Assembly (NCBI RefSeq): GCF_900102225.1 | Contig: NZ_FNBF01000024.1 | Location: 1-32,361, forward strand | Reading direction: 5' to 3' | DNA length: 32,361 nucleotides | Source of the DNA: Eubacterium pyruvativorans | Lineage (GTDB): Bacteria; Bacillota; Clostridia; Peptostreptococcales; Anaerovoracaceae | Shown here: positions 24,108-32,016 of the stretch, piece by piece | Numbering within the stretch: the first letter of the stretch is position 1 | How the letters are laid out: each line of letters starts with the position of its first letter | Translations under genes and position numbers: made by a program | The notes under the pieces: model-generated | What the model was told of the DNA's origin: nothing | The model's input: only the letters and a program-made list of their open reading frames with translations | Database searches by the model: none

Positions 24108-24812
24108 CTATCCTTGTTTTTCGTGCACAATGAGATGGTTCAGGGAATTTACGTTTTTTTCCGCCATGATTTTCTTCATCATCCGGCCGCCCATGCCGCC
24201 CATGTTCATTCTGGAGAGGCTCAGCTCATCCACGCCCCGCGGGAGCATGGCGCCGAACATCTTCTCCATGCCGGATTTCTTCACATTTTTCTCCGGTCTG
24301 AGCAGTGCGGTGAGTCCCCAGAAGGTGAAGAACATGGTAACCTTCTTGCCCATGGCTGCAGCACCATTGGCGATGATGAAGGCGGCCATCACCTTGTCGA
24401 AGTCACCGGAGAAGACGATAATGGTCTGGCCGTCTTTTTCGGCCGGCGAAGCGGCAGCTGCCGATGCAGGAGCAGATACTATCCCGGCGCTTGTCCCGTC
24501 CGTTTCTTCTGCGAGCCCCTTCCGGATCACTGCATAGTATTCCCCGTCGTTTTCTCCGCTGGAGGTCACGGCATTCCCCGTCTTTTTTGCCCACGCCCGG
24601 ATGTCTCTGACAAAACCGGGATCGGAGGCGGTCACCGCCAGTTTTTTGCCATCCGCCATAGTCTTCATCATGTCGTTGACCTTCATGAGCAGTCCCGGGC
24701 ACTGCATGCCTCGGGAATCTTCTGCATTCCGTCCCGTGGCGGCCATAATTCTTTCAGTTTGATTGACATTCCTTTCCTCATACTTTCTGATAACTCCGGG
24801 CCATTTTCTCAA
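24108..24812 (-). CDS. TusA-DsrE2 fusion protein, C-terminally truncated
   Basis: This frame of up to 234 residues contains a TusA/SirA-like domain (about 33-105) with the active cysteine in GMQCPGLLMK. An Ala/Ser linker is followed by a DsrE2-like domain (127-225; TIIVFSGDFDKVMAAFIIANGAAAMGKKVTMFFTFWG and MNMGGMGGRMMKK, in part). Such proteins handle persulfide sulfur. The DsrE2 domain stops at NSLNHLI and lacks the last 40 or so residues, which normally contain the CxMSMDxMG cysteine; no other frame downstream restores them. The start is unclear: the frame overlaps the preceding gene, and an ATG at 24746 lacks a good ribosome site. A function is doubtful. Confidence 0.7.
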   Translation of the reverse strand: MRKWPGVIRKYEERNVNQTERIMAATGRNAEDSRGMQCPGLLMKVNDMMKTMADGKKLAVTASDPGFVRDIRAWAKKTGNAVTSSGENDGEYYAVIRKGLAEETDGTSAGIVSAPASAAAASPAEKDGQTIIVFSGDFDKVMAAFIIANGAAAMGKKVTMFFTFWGLTALLRPEKNVKKSGMEKMFGAMLPRGVDELSLSRMNMGGMGGRMMKKIMAEKNVNSLNHLIVHEKQG

Positions 24813-25368
24813 ACGTCATTTGCTGCGGCTTGTTTCCTAGCATAATCTGCCGTAAATCATCGATACTTCCTCCCCAGATCGCCAGTCCGAAAACAATAAC
24901 CGCTTCCTTCTTACGACGGTAATACGAGCTTCTTTCAAGATTCAACTCTTCCATCATCTCCGCTTCGGTGTACTGGAATTTGCCCAGATAATACATGGAC
25001 AGAATATGAGCATACAGTTCACCGTTCAGTGGGAACTCTCTGACTTTGATGATTGCAGAATCTACAATCTCAACCATCCATTTGACACTGAACAGCGCCC
25101 GTATCTTTGCGGCAAATTTCTCTTTCTGCTCATCTGGCGCGAAATTTTCCAGATACAGCAGGGCAGTATCAAGGTCACTGCTGGCGTATCCGTATTCAAA
25201 GGCAAGGTCTTCCCTGACTAGATTCGCATATTCACTTGTCTCCCAGCAGACATCACGGTAGATTTCCAACAGCTTCTTCGCTCTGTCATAAACTTCAGTT
25301 TCACTGATTTCCCGGCTCGAACATATTGTTGCTATTCTCTGTCTGGAGCCGTTTCTGTTGTTACCCAT
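24778..25368 (-). CDS. Unknown protein with C-terminal HTH-like segment
   Basis: This 196-residue protein was not recognised. It is mostly helical and charged. Residues near 145-165 (YTEAEMMEELNLERSSYYRRKKEAV) look like a helix-turn-helix followed by a basic helix, as in phage ArpU-type or sigma-like regulators, but the rest does not confirm this. GGGAG lies five bases before the ATG at 25368; a TTG at 25383 is less likely. It overlaps the TusA-DsrE2 frame by 35 nt at its 3' end. A hairpin with 9-bp arms lies 143 bp upstream. Confidence 0.6.
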   Translation of the reverse strand: MGNNRNGSRQRIATICSSREISETEVYDRAKKLLEIYRDVCWETSEYANLVREDLAFEYGYASSDLDTALLYLENFAPDEQKEKFAAKIRALFSVKWMVEIVDSAIIKVREFPLNGELYAHILSMYYLGKFQYTEAEMMEELNLERSSYYRRKKEAVIVFGLAIWGGSIDDLRQIMLGNKPQQMTFEKMARSYQKV

Positions 25369-25383
25369 CTCGTCTCCCTTCAA

Positions 25384-25785
25384 TTCGTTCTTTCACACTC
25401 TGTGTGCCAGTGGAACTTCTGATCCCGGCGTGTGCATCCCCGGCCGGTGCTTCAGGGATAGGGAAACGAATCGCTGAAGAACTCCGGCACTCCGATAATG
25501 TACTAAGTCTGCAGCACTTCTGATTTTATAACAAAGAAAGTGCTGCCTTCACCAGCAACAAAGCTTACACTGATCACGGCATTCTGCCGGATCTCTTGGG
25601 GGTAATTGTTCTGCGTCAGCTGATATCAATATTATATGGCCGGTCCGGCAAAAAGTAAACATATGTTCGTTTATAAAAAGAACATCGGTCGATTTATAGA
25701 CCGATGTTGTCTGTGAACTTCCTGAATTTTTAACTCTCACATGGTTTCTCCCTGGCGGATCTGCCTCCGCCGGGGATAGTTATTG
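25384..25785. other. 402-bp gene-free stretch with two hairpins
   Basis: No convincing gene is present; a 63-codon minus-strand frame (25549-25740) has no ribosome site or family resemblance. The stretch has a dyad with 9-bp arms GCAGCACTT / AAGTGCTGC at 25511-25519 and 25538-25546 enclosing an AT-rich centre (TTATAAAAT on the minus strand), and the terminator at 25675-25708. The dyad could be an operator around a promoter for the gene at 25368; this is speculative. Confidence 0.5.
25675..25708 (-). terminator. Rho-independent terminator of the small two-gene unit
   Basis: The perfect 10-bp arms AACATCGGTC (25681-25690) and GACCGATGTT (25699-25708) are followed on the minus strand by CTTTTTAT. 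It lies about 80 bp past the stop of the 75-residue protein. Confidence 0.75.
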
Positions 25786-26013
25786 TCATTCTCCGTCTGG
25801 GTCAGCTGTCAGAAACTCCATGATTTCCTCATAGGATCTGCCACTCTTCTCGAAAGCCTCCATCAGTTCCTTCTTCCGCATCTGTTCCCTTTTCTGCATC
25901 AGCTTGTCCGGTTCGTCCAACGCGGTATCGTATCTGTCCTTGGCGCGGGAGACAACGGCCTTCTGCTTCTCGATCTTTTCGTCTATCGTAAGTCTTGTTC
26001 TTCTGCCTGCCAT
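25786..26013 (-). CDS. Small charged coiled-coil protein, probably mobile-element cargo
   Basis: This 75-residue, Lys/Glu-rich helical protein begins AGRRTRLTIDEKIEKQKAVV and ends in an EKSGRSYEEIMEFL segment. Similar small proteins occur next to conjugative and mobilisable elements of gut Clostridia, but I know no function for them. AGGAGGCG lies immediately upstream and overlaps the stop codon of the preceding frame, so it was translated together with it. Single-copy remains of an element are suggested by the IS21 debris next to it. Confidence 0.6.
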   Translation of the reverse strand: MAGRRTRLTIDEKIEKQKAVVSRAKDRYDTALDEPDKLMQKREQMRKKELMEAFEKSGRSYEEIMEFLTADPDGE

Positions 26014-26014
26014 A

Positions 26015-26147
26015 TCACGCCTCCTGTTCGATCCGGTTCAGATCTTCATTGATCCCGCCTGCCTGTTTCTGTATGTCCGCTGCAGTCATCCCGAAGGCTT
26101 TCAGGATCTCTTTCTGTGTCTTCGTGACAGCATGCGCCAGATGATAA
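26015..26147 (-). pseudogene. 3' remnant of the gene upstream of the small coiled-coil protein
   Basis: The minus-strand frame ending at 26015 gives about 44 plausible residues (HLAHAVTKTQKEILKAFGMTAADI, in part, then QKQAGGINEDLNRIEQEA). Further upstream the same frame runs antisense into the istB-like fragment, so the reading frame open to 26272 is a chimera. The original gene was apparently cut off by insertion of the IS21 material. Its family is not recognised. Confidence 0.5.
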
Positions 26148-26335
26148 TTCTGAAAAGACTTCTGACGGTCGAGGCGGCCGGTAAACAGGCCAGACGAACG
26201 GAAAAGCTGCGGTCTGCCGCCGGTTTCGAGTCCGAAAAGCCGTTGGAAAACATCGATTACGGATTCAACCACAGTCTGGACCGGGACAAGATAGAAGAAC
26301 TCGGAAGGCTTGATTTCCTGGAGGCGAAAGAGATA
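26140..26335 (+). pseudogene. IS21-family istB fragment
   Basis: The plus-strand frame reads ILKRLLTVEAAGKQARRTEKL and then SEKPLENIDYGFNHSLDRDKIEELGRLDFLEAKE in pieces. This matches the N-terminal region of IstB helper ATPases just before their Walker A. The frame then leaves the family (no GxxGxGKT follows) and stops just before the istA fragment. Both ends are therefore missing. Because istB normally follows istA, two IS21 copies or a rearrangement are implied. Confidence 0.6.
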
Positions 26336-26382
26336 GATACATACATCGCAAGATGTAAATCTATTATGAGGAGGTCACCCTT

Positions 26383-26584
26383 ATGACCAAGTATCGAGAA
26401 ATCCTCAGGCTTACCGCCTTAGGGTTGTCACAGCGAAACATCATTCAAAGCATAGGCGTTTCACAAAAAACTATTGTCAAGGTTCAAAAACGAGCACGGG
26501 AAATGCATTTATCCTGGCCATTGAATGAAACCCTGACAGATGCAGCCATTGAGAAATTAATGTTTCCGAGACTATGGAAGAAAG
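26383..26584 (+). pseudogene. IS21-family istA 5' fragment, cut by an IS256-type insertion
   Basis: The frame begins TKYREILRLTALGLSQRNIIQ with an HTH (GVSQKTIVKVQKRARE) and continues to LSWPLNETLTDAAIEKLMFP, the typical first 60 or so residues of IstA. GAGGAGG precedes the ATG. Resemblance ends at about 26570, close to the left end of the next element. The rest of istA is not found beyond that element's right end, so sequence was lost there. Confidence 0.75.
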
Positions 26585-26645
26585 TCTGTAATAATATGAT
26601 GATAAGGCCTTTCATGATACAATCATTCATGGAGGGCCTTTTACT

Positions 26646-27959
26646 ATGACCAGAAAGCCAAGAAAACCAGTACACCATGTCGAAATGACAGAAGGGAAAT
26701 GCGCCATCATTCGTGGACTGCTCGAAGAATACGATATCGAGAGTGCACAGGATATTCAGGATGCATTGAAGGATCTTCTCGGCGGCACTATCAAAGAGAT
26801 GATGGAAGCCGAGATGGATGAGCATATCGGCTACGAAAAATCAGAACGGCCGGAAGTGCATGATCCTGACCGGAATTATCGCAACGGCTACAAAAGCAAA
26901 CGGGTCAATTCCAGCTATGGAAGTATGGAGATCGATGTACCGCAGGACCGCAATTCCTCATTCGAGCCGAAGGTGGTAAAGAAACGCCAGAAAGATATCT
27001 CGGATATCGACCGTAAGATCATATCGATGTATGCGAAGGGAATGACAACGAAACAGATCTCGGAAACGATAGAGGATATCTACGGATTCGAAGCGTCTGA
27101 AGGCTTCATCTCGGACGTGACAGACAAGATCCTGCCGCAGATCGAAGACTGGCAGAACCGTCCCTTATCATCACTCTATCCGATCGTGTTCATTGATGCC
27201 TTCCATTTTTCCGTCAGGGAAGACGGAGTCGTCAGCAAACTGGCTGCATATATCGTCCTGGGGATCAATGCGGACGGCAGAAAAGAAGTGCTTACGATCG
27301 AAGTCGGGGAGAAGGAAAGCAGCAAGTACTGGCTGTCTGTTCTGAATTCATTGAAAAACAGGGGTGTCCAGGATATTCTGATCCTCTGCTCGGATGGATT
27401 GTCCGGAATAAAAGAAGCGATCCAGGCAGCGTTTCCGAAAACAGAGCATCAGCGCTGCATCGTACACATGGTCCGCAACACCTTGAAGTATGTGGCGAAC
27501 AAAGATATGAAAGCATTTGCGAAAGATCTGAAAACGATCTATACCGCGCCGAATGAGAAGACCGCTCTGGTCCAGCTGGAAAAGGTCACCGGCAAGTGGA
27601 ACGCTCAATATCCGTATGCCATGAAACGCTGGAGTGACAACTGGGACGCCATATCTCCTATCTTCAAGTTTTCCAAAGACGTCAGGACGGCTTTCTATAC
27701 GACCAATTCCATAGAATCCCTGAATTCCACGCTGCGGCGGCTGAACCGTCAAAGGAGCGTATTCCCGGGTTCTCAGGCCCGTCTGAAGGCGCTGTACCTG
27801 GCGACCTTCGAAGCCACACGAAAATGGACGATGCCGATCCGGAACTGGGGTAAAGTCCGTGGGGAACTGGCGATCATGTACCCGGACCGCCTGCCGGACT
27901 ATCAGCATTTTCCAGATACATATGCAGAGATCTGTTCAGATCCTCTGGGCATCTCTTGA
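26646..27959 (+). CDS. IS256-family transposase (full length)
   Basis: This 437-residue Mutator/IS256-type DDE transposase has an N-terminal DNA-binding region with the family pattern EAEMDEHIGYEKSERP (55-70). The catalytic residues are Asp184 (FIDAFHF), Asp250 (ILCSDGLSG) and Glu357 (TTNSIESLNSTLRR). The insertion domain includes the C-x2-H signature (CIVHMVRN, 271-278). GGAGG precedes the ATG. All key residues are present, so the element may still be active. It is preceded by the left inverted repeat and followed by a hairpin. Confidence 0.93.
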   Translation: MTRKPRKPVHHVEMTEGKCAIIRGLLEEYDIESAQDIQDALKDLLGGTIKEMMEAEMDEHIGYEKSERPEVHDPDRNYRNGYKSKRVNSSYGSMEIDVPQDRNSSFEPKVVKKRQKDISDIDRKIISMYAKGMTTKQISETIEDIYGFEASEGFISDVTDKILPQIEDWQNRPLSSLYPIVFIDAFHFSVREDGVVSKLAAYIVLGINADGRKEVLTIEVGEKESSKYWLSVLNSLKNRGVQDILILCSDGLSGIKEAIQAAFPKTEHQRCIVHMVRNTLKYVANKDMKAFAKDLKTIYTAPNEKTALVQLEKVTGKWNAQYPYAMKRWSDNWDAISPIFKFSKDVRTAFYTTNSIESLNSTLRRLNRQRSVFPGSQARLKALYLATFEATRKWTMPIRNWGKVRGELAIMYPDRLPDYQHFPDTYAEICSDPLGIS

Positions 27960-27994
27960 CATGCCATCAGGATTCTGTTAGACAATATTTAAGA

Positions 27995-28018
27995 GCTGGC
28001 CAGAAAAAACTGACCAGC
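27995..28018 (+). terminator. Hairpin after the transposase gene
   Basis: GCTGGCCAG (27995-28003) pairs with CTGACCAGC (28010-28018) with one mismatch around an AAAAAA loop, inside the element and 36 bp after the transposase stop. There is no long T run, so it may act as a modest terminator. Confidence 0.45.
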
Positions 28019-28122
28019 CCACTCACATTTCTCATGAAAGACCTGTAATTACAGAGAAATTTTCATACGCCCCGGCCAGGAGGAGATTCGTTTCTTCACT
28101 TCTGGCCGATTCAACACCATGC

Positions 28123-28518
28123 TCAAGTTATTGGTTTTATTATCGCTGCAATAGCATCTATTTCGATCAATGCACCATGGTGGAGTTCTCTGGTTGGAAC
28201 GATCGTTCTTGCGGGTCTGCTTTTTCCAAATGATTTTGCATATTGTTCATTTGCTCTGCTCCAATAGGAAACATCGGGGATATAAACGGTCGTTTTTAAG
28301 ACGTGTGACATGTCGCTTCCAGCAGCCTTCAAGATCGCTTCCAGGTTATTCAAAGCTTGGGATGCCTGTCCCTCGAAATCTAAGGCCAGGATCTTTCCGG
28401 CCCGGGGATCTATCGGCAGCTGGCCCGATATGTAAGCTATTCCATCATATATGATAACTTGGCTATAATGGCCTGCTGGTTGCGGTGCAGCTTTTGTATA
28501 TACATATCTTGGTTCCAT
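28123..28518 (-). CDS. RidA-family (YjgF/YER057c) protein
   Basis: This 131-residue protein of the RidA superfamily has the ISGQLPIDP motif (about 31-39), ASQALNNLEAILKAAGSD, and the C-terminal RTIVPTRELHHGALIEIDAIA. The Arg that binds the 2-imino/enamine carboxylate in RidA proper is at RPARTIV (about 101-104); the family's conserved Glu is in ALIEIDAIA. Members deaminate reactive enamines or aminoacrylates, as RutC does in uracil breakdown. It begins one base after the stop of the M29-like gene and ends the four-gene unit. A hairpin with 7-bp CGGCCAG/CTGGCCG arms lies at about 28073-28110. Confidence 0.88.
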   Translation of the reverse strand: MEPRYVYTKAAPQPAGHYSQVIIYDGIAYISGQLPIDPRAGKILALDFEGQASQALNNLEAILKAAGSDMSHVLKTTVYIPDVSYWSRANEQYAKSFGKSRPARTIVPTRELHHGALIEIDAIAAIIKPIT

Positions 28519-29583
28519 TTAATATCCCCGGATATTCATTTCTCTGCAAATTGTTACGATGTCTGGATCAACATATTTTCCGTCTTCTTCAAGAACTTTT
28601 CCGTCAAGAATAATGGTCGGTTTTCCAAGAACGCCATCGGTATGAGAAGCAGCTTTCCAATAACTTCCCATGATCATTTTTCCTTGACTGCCGATGCCGA
28701 ACTCCATGCATCCGAAGATTCGTTCGTCTTCGACGATCCTACCGGTCGCTTTCGTAGACCCCGGATTAAATCCCATTGAGTAATGGGCCAAGCGGTACAT
28801 ATTTGGATCATCGAAAGAGGCGAACCATTCTCTATAGATATCAGCCTCTTTTCCCCCTTCAATGGAAACGACAATACCATCTTTCAGAGTGAGTTTAACT
28901 GGTTCGTTCAGGATCCCTATATTTGTTGGCGGAAAGATCGCCTCATCGAATACCAGCGTACCATTGATCGTCTCTTCTATTGGGCACCATGAGATTTGAC
29001 CGCACATCATATACGGATATCCGTTATGTGTTGCAAGCTGGCCAGAGTGTCTGACTTTCCTGCCATGGTTATAGGCTGTAAGTTCTGTTCCACTCTTACT
29101 AGTGATCTCGATCTTATCGGATGCTTCCATTTTTGCTTTTAGCGTTTCACCAAGCTTAACTACATTGTTAACATCCACTTTCCCGACCAGATTGCAAAGC
29201 ATCGTTGTATCCATGCCGGTCAGATTGATATAACGGCATCCATAATCGATCGCTTTTTGCCATGATTTACAAAGCATAATCGAGGAATAGGATAATTCGA
29301 CCCATACATCTGCAACAGAGATAGCATTTCCAAGCGGGGCAGGGGGCTCTGCGTAAGACTTGTCCGAAGTCGCGCAGTATACAAGGATCGGCGTAGCACC
29401 AAGCGTATAGGCGGCTGTCATAAGGGCATTGGTAACCCGACTATCTGTAGACGTATCAGCTGTGACCACAACATTTTCGCCGGGCTTCACCAGCATCATC
29501 TGTGCCAGGAGTTTGTTTGCAGCCCTTCCCAGTTCGTATGCCAGATAATCCGGCATCATTTCTACTCCAATAGGATATTCCAT
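28519..29583 (-). CDS. M29 aminopeptidase / NicX-like metal-dependent enzyme
   Basis: This 354-residue protein of the M29-type fold also includes NicX (2,5-dihydroxypyridine dioxygenase). The C-terminal domain has His267 (RLAHYSMG), Glu294 (CMEFGIGS) and the H-x-D pair His314-Asp316 (ASHTDG), resembling the metal site. The glutamate usual for M29 peptidases in the GE motif appears as Gln196 (CGQISW), which speaks against a normal aminopeptidase. A dioxygenase is unlikely in an anaerobe, so another hydrolytic or lyase reaction on a heterocycle or amide is possible. An internal ATG at 29559 with GGAG upstream is an alternative start. It lies 28 bp after the permease gene. Confidence 0.7.
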   Translation of the reverse strand: MEYPIGVEMMPDYLAYELGRAANKLLAQMMLVKPGENVVVTADTSTDSRVTNALMTAAYTLGATPILVYCATSDKSYAEPPAPLGNAISVADVWVELSYSSIMLCKSWQKAIDYGCRYINLTGMDTTMLCNLVGKVDVNNVVKLGETLKAKMEASDKIEITSKSGTELTAYNHGRKVRHSGQLATHNGYPYMMCGQISWCPIEETINGTLVFDEAIFPPTNIGILNEPVKLTLKDGIVVSIEGGKEADIYREWFASFDDPNMYRLAHYSMGFNPGSTKATGRIVEDERIFGCMEFGIGSQGKMIMGSYWKAASHTDGVLGKPTIILDGKVLEEDGKYVDPDIVTICREMNIRGY

Positions 29584-29611
29584 TTTGACCCTCTCTTCCT
29601 TTTTTGTATTG

Positions 29612-30937
29612 TTATCGATTATCGGATGTTTCTATTGCGAACATCCCACTAGTGAACTTATCTGGAGCAACCTTTGCCTTTATGCGCATGGCGATGTAGT
29701 ATACCAATGCGGTAATGATAACTGCCTGGAGCGGAGCGATTCCCAACGGCTTCACATAAGTTGTAATATATCCTACTGCAACGCCGCAGATAATGGCGAT
29801 AGTTGCCATATAGTTCCACCCAACATTGTCGTTCCACTTTTTCACTTTCCTTGCGTAGAAATCGACGAACATAACGCCGGCAAGCCCCGGATAAAGAAGA
29901 CCTGCAAGACTAAGAAGGTCCGTGAAGTGATCAAGGATACCCATGATAGATAAAGTGATAGAAAGTAGTGTCCCGACCAAAGTGACGATTTTCCGACCTC
30001 TGGAAGATGTGATATTGCAGATATTTGCAAAACTGAGTCCCATCGTGTAGTTGTTAACGAGCTGGCTGGTCCAGGCTGCAAGCCATAATACGATGAATCC
30101 CCATACAGGGAATCCGAGATTCTGCATGACGGCTACGATATCTGCAGTACCTTTACCTACTGCCATCATCCCCCCGATGATAACGAGAGGAATACCGCAG
30201 GCAATGATGCCCCAGGGGATCAGGATGTTGTCCAGGACCTTTGGCTTCGCGAATCTCGTATAGTCGGCACAGATCACCCATTGTGAAACATTCAAGCCTA
30301 TAACTGCTGCAACGCCTGTAGCGAATGTCATACTACCATCTCCTGTCGAATTCAGTATTCCGCTGAGTCCAACATTCTTTAACGCCAGATAGACGCCAAC
30401 GAAACATAATAACAGTCCTCCTGGAACTGCAATATAGTCGACGATTTTAATAGATGTAATTCCCATAATAGACGGGATTGCGAATAATATGCCTACAACG
30501 ATCGTTGCGATCGCCCATGCGAAACGGTTGTGCGTGTAATCGATTCCTATGATCGCGCACAAGGCGTTTCCGGTAACGGAAGTCTGGATCGCCCACCATC
30601 CCATGCTGACGACACCAACGACCAGGGCGATGATAAAACGAGCCTGTTTATCGCCAAACGACTGTCTTGCAATTACCGAAGAGGACAAACCATATTTCGC
30701 TCCCATATAACCATTCAACGAATTACCGATCCAAGTCATCACCAGGAAGGTAAATAAAACAACGGGTATCATCCCTTTGAAGCCAAATGCACCGATCAGG
30801 GTAGCACCAACCATAAGAACGGGGGTACAGAATTCATTTCCTGCCATGATCATAGCAGGAGTGATCCAGTGTTGACGAGCATCTTCTGGTACTGGCGTCA
30901 TTGCTGCATCTTCAACTTTATTTGTATTGTCTTCCAT
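29612..30937 (-). CDS. NCS1-family permease (cytosine/purine/hydantoin type)
   Basis: This 441-residue transporter has about 12 hydrophobic segments. The N-terminal pattern (WITPAMIMAGNEFCTPVLMVGATLIGAFG, in part), followed by NGYMGAKYGLSSSVIARQSFGDKQARF, is typical of the CodB-like NCS1 family. These proteins take up nucleobases, hydantoins, allantoin or related rings with a cation. It stands in the middle of the four-gene unit, and so probably imports its substrate. AAGGAG precedes the ATG. The gap of 140 bp to the upstream gene holds a small hairpin (GGCAG/CTGCC) and an AT-rich block that could carry a second promoter. Confidence 0.88.
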   Translation of the reverse strand: MEDNTNKVEDAAMTPVPEDARQHWITPAMIMAGNEFCTPVLMVGATLIGAFGFKGMIPVVLFTFLVMTWIGNSLNGYMGAKYGLSSSVIARQSFGDKQARFIIALVVGVVSMGWWAIQTSVTGNALCAIIGIDYTHNRFAWAIATIVVGILFAIPSIMGITSIKIVDYIAVPGGLLLCFVGVYLALKNVGLSGILNSTGDGSMTFATGVAAVIGLNVSQWVICADYTRFAKPKVLDNILIPWGIIACGIPLVIIGGMMAVGKGTADIVAVMQNLGFPVWGFIVLWLAAWTSQLVNNYTMGLSFANICNITSSRGRKIVTLVGTLLSITLSIMGILDHFTDLLSLAGLLYPGLAGVMFVDFYARKVKKWNDNVGWNYMATIAIICGVAVGYITTYVKPLGIAPLQAVIITALVYYIAMRIKAKVAPDKFTSGMFAIETSDNR

Positions 30938-31077
30938 AACGCTTCTCCTTCCTGAAAAGTATTAGGCGGCAGTTTATCTGCCTTGGGGAAATATTGAATA
31001 GAAGTCGACATCTATATAAACAAAATCAGATATAATATAATTAATCGCTTTACGATTGGCGGTTGATGTGTTTCTGT

Positions 31078-31869
31078 TTAATTAAGGGAATCATTTTTGT
31101 GAGATAATTTGCGATAGAGATCATCTTGTCGCATCATCTGCCAAGGGATCATTTCACGAATGTTCCGGATCTCATCTTTATTCAGAGTAACTTTTGCATA
31201 TGTTTCCTCAGTTACATTCAGAAACAGACGAGCAGTTCCGTCTGGATTGGAAACTGTTGTATATCCACAGTATTCCTGGTCCCCATCACCCCGGTTAAGA
31301 ACGATAGTATACACCTGGTTTTCTGCAGCTCGTATCCTCCCACAATTCGTGAACAGTTCGTCGAATCCTTTTCCTCTTGCCCATGCACTTGGGTAGATCA
31401 CCAGATCACAGCCACTATCGACCAATATCCGTGTGACCTCAGGGAATCCGAGATCGGCACATACAAGAATTCCGATATTCCAGCCTTTGAAAGGAATAAT
31501 ACATAGATCGGAACCGGCAGAAAAGAATCTGCGCTCAGTAGCGTATAGGTGTATTTTTCGATATGTTCCAAGAAGAGTTCCGTTTTTGTCCCACATACGT
31601 ACGGCATCGTATCGCTTGTCTCCTTCACGTAGGTAGATACCTGCTAGGATCGAAACAGAGTATTCTTTCGCAAGGCCAGCCATAAATTCGCTTTCATCCA
31701 AGCTATTATCAGCCTGATCGAAGTCATAACCGCTGAGACATAGTTCTGGAAAGCATAATAAATCGATTTCATCTCTGGAATATTTTGTAACAAGATCACG
31801 AATGTGCTTTTTATTCTCTTGCACATTACCTTCAATAATTGATAATTGTATTAATCCTACCCGAAGCAT
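31078..31869 (-). CDS. Nitrilase-superfamily amidohydrolase (carbon-nitrogen hydrolase)
   Basis: This 263-residue enzyme has the nitrilase catalytic triad: Glu42 in FPELCLSGYD, Lys104 in YRKIHLY and Cys136 in LVCADLGFPEV. The fold segments between fit the family, and the length is typical of amidases, N-carbamoyl-amino acid hydrolases and omega-amidases. Substrate specificity cannot be read. As the first gene of a unit with an NCS1 permease and RidA, cleavage of an amide or carbamoyl intermediate from a ring compound is a reasonable guess. AGGAGGT lies five bases before the ATG. The upstream 147 bp (31870-32016) are very AT-rich and hold possible -10 boxes but no clear single promoter. Confidence 0.88.
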   Translation of the reverse strand: MLRVGLIQLSIIEGNVQENKKHIRDLVTKYSRDEIDLLCFPELCLSGYDFDQADNSLDESEFMAGLAKEYSVSILAGIYLREGDKRYDAVRMWDKNGTLLGTYRKIHLYATERRFFSAGSDLCIIPFKGWNIGILVCADLGFPEVTRILVDSGCDLVIYPSAWARGKGFDELFTNCGRIRAAENQVYTIVLNRGDGDQEYCGYTTVSNPDGTARLFLNVTEETYAKVTLNKDEIRNIREMIPWQMMRQDDLYRKLSHKNDSLN

Positions 31870-32016
31870 GTGTTACCTCCTGAGTTGTAGTCATAATGTT
31901 ACGATAGATTTAATGTATTAACAGTATATTTTGTCTATTCGTGCTCGTAAAATTATGTATAATTATCAGCTCATTACAAATAATTATATAATTCTTCAAA
32001 GAAGATAGAGTACAAT

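Larger units (their letters stand above)
26585..28055 (+). mobile_element. IS256-family insertion sequence (complete)
   Basis: The element holds one full-length transposase gene. Its ends show inverted similarity: TCTGTAAT at 26585 and again, inverted, ending at 28055; and GGCCTTTCATGA (26606-26617) against GGTCTTTCATGA (inverted at 28032-28043). The inner block is offset by a few bases, so exact tips are approximate. No clear target duplication was found, consistent with later deletion on the right side. It differs from the IS type at the window ends. Confidence 0.75.

Noticed and set aside
25549-25740. A 63-codon minus-strand frame in the gene-free gap
   Set aside because: It covers the terminator hairpin at 25675-25708, has no ribosome site and shows no protein-like pattern.
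26015-26272. An 85-codon minus-strand gene
   Set aside because: The first half is antisense to the istB-like fragment; only the 3' part (26015-26147) looks like real, truncated coding sequence.
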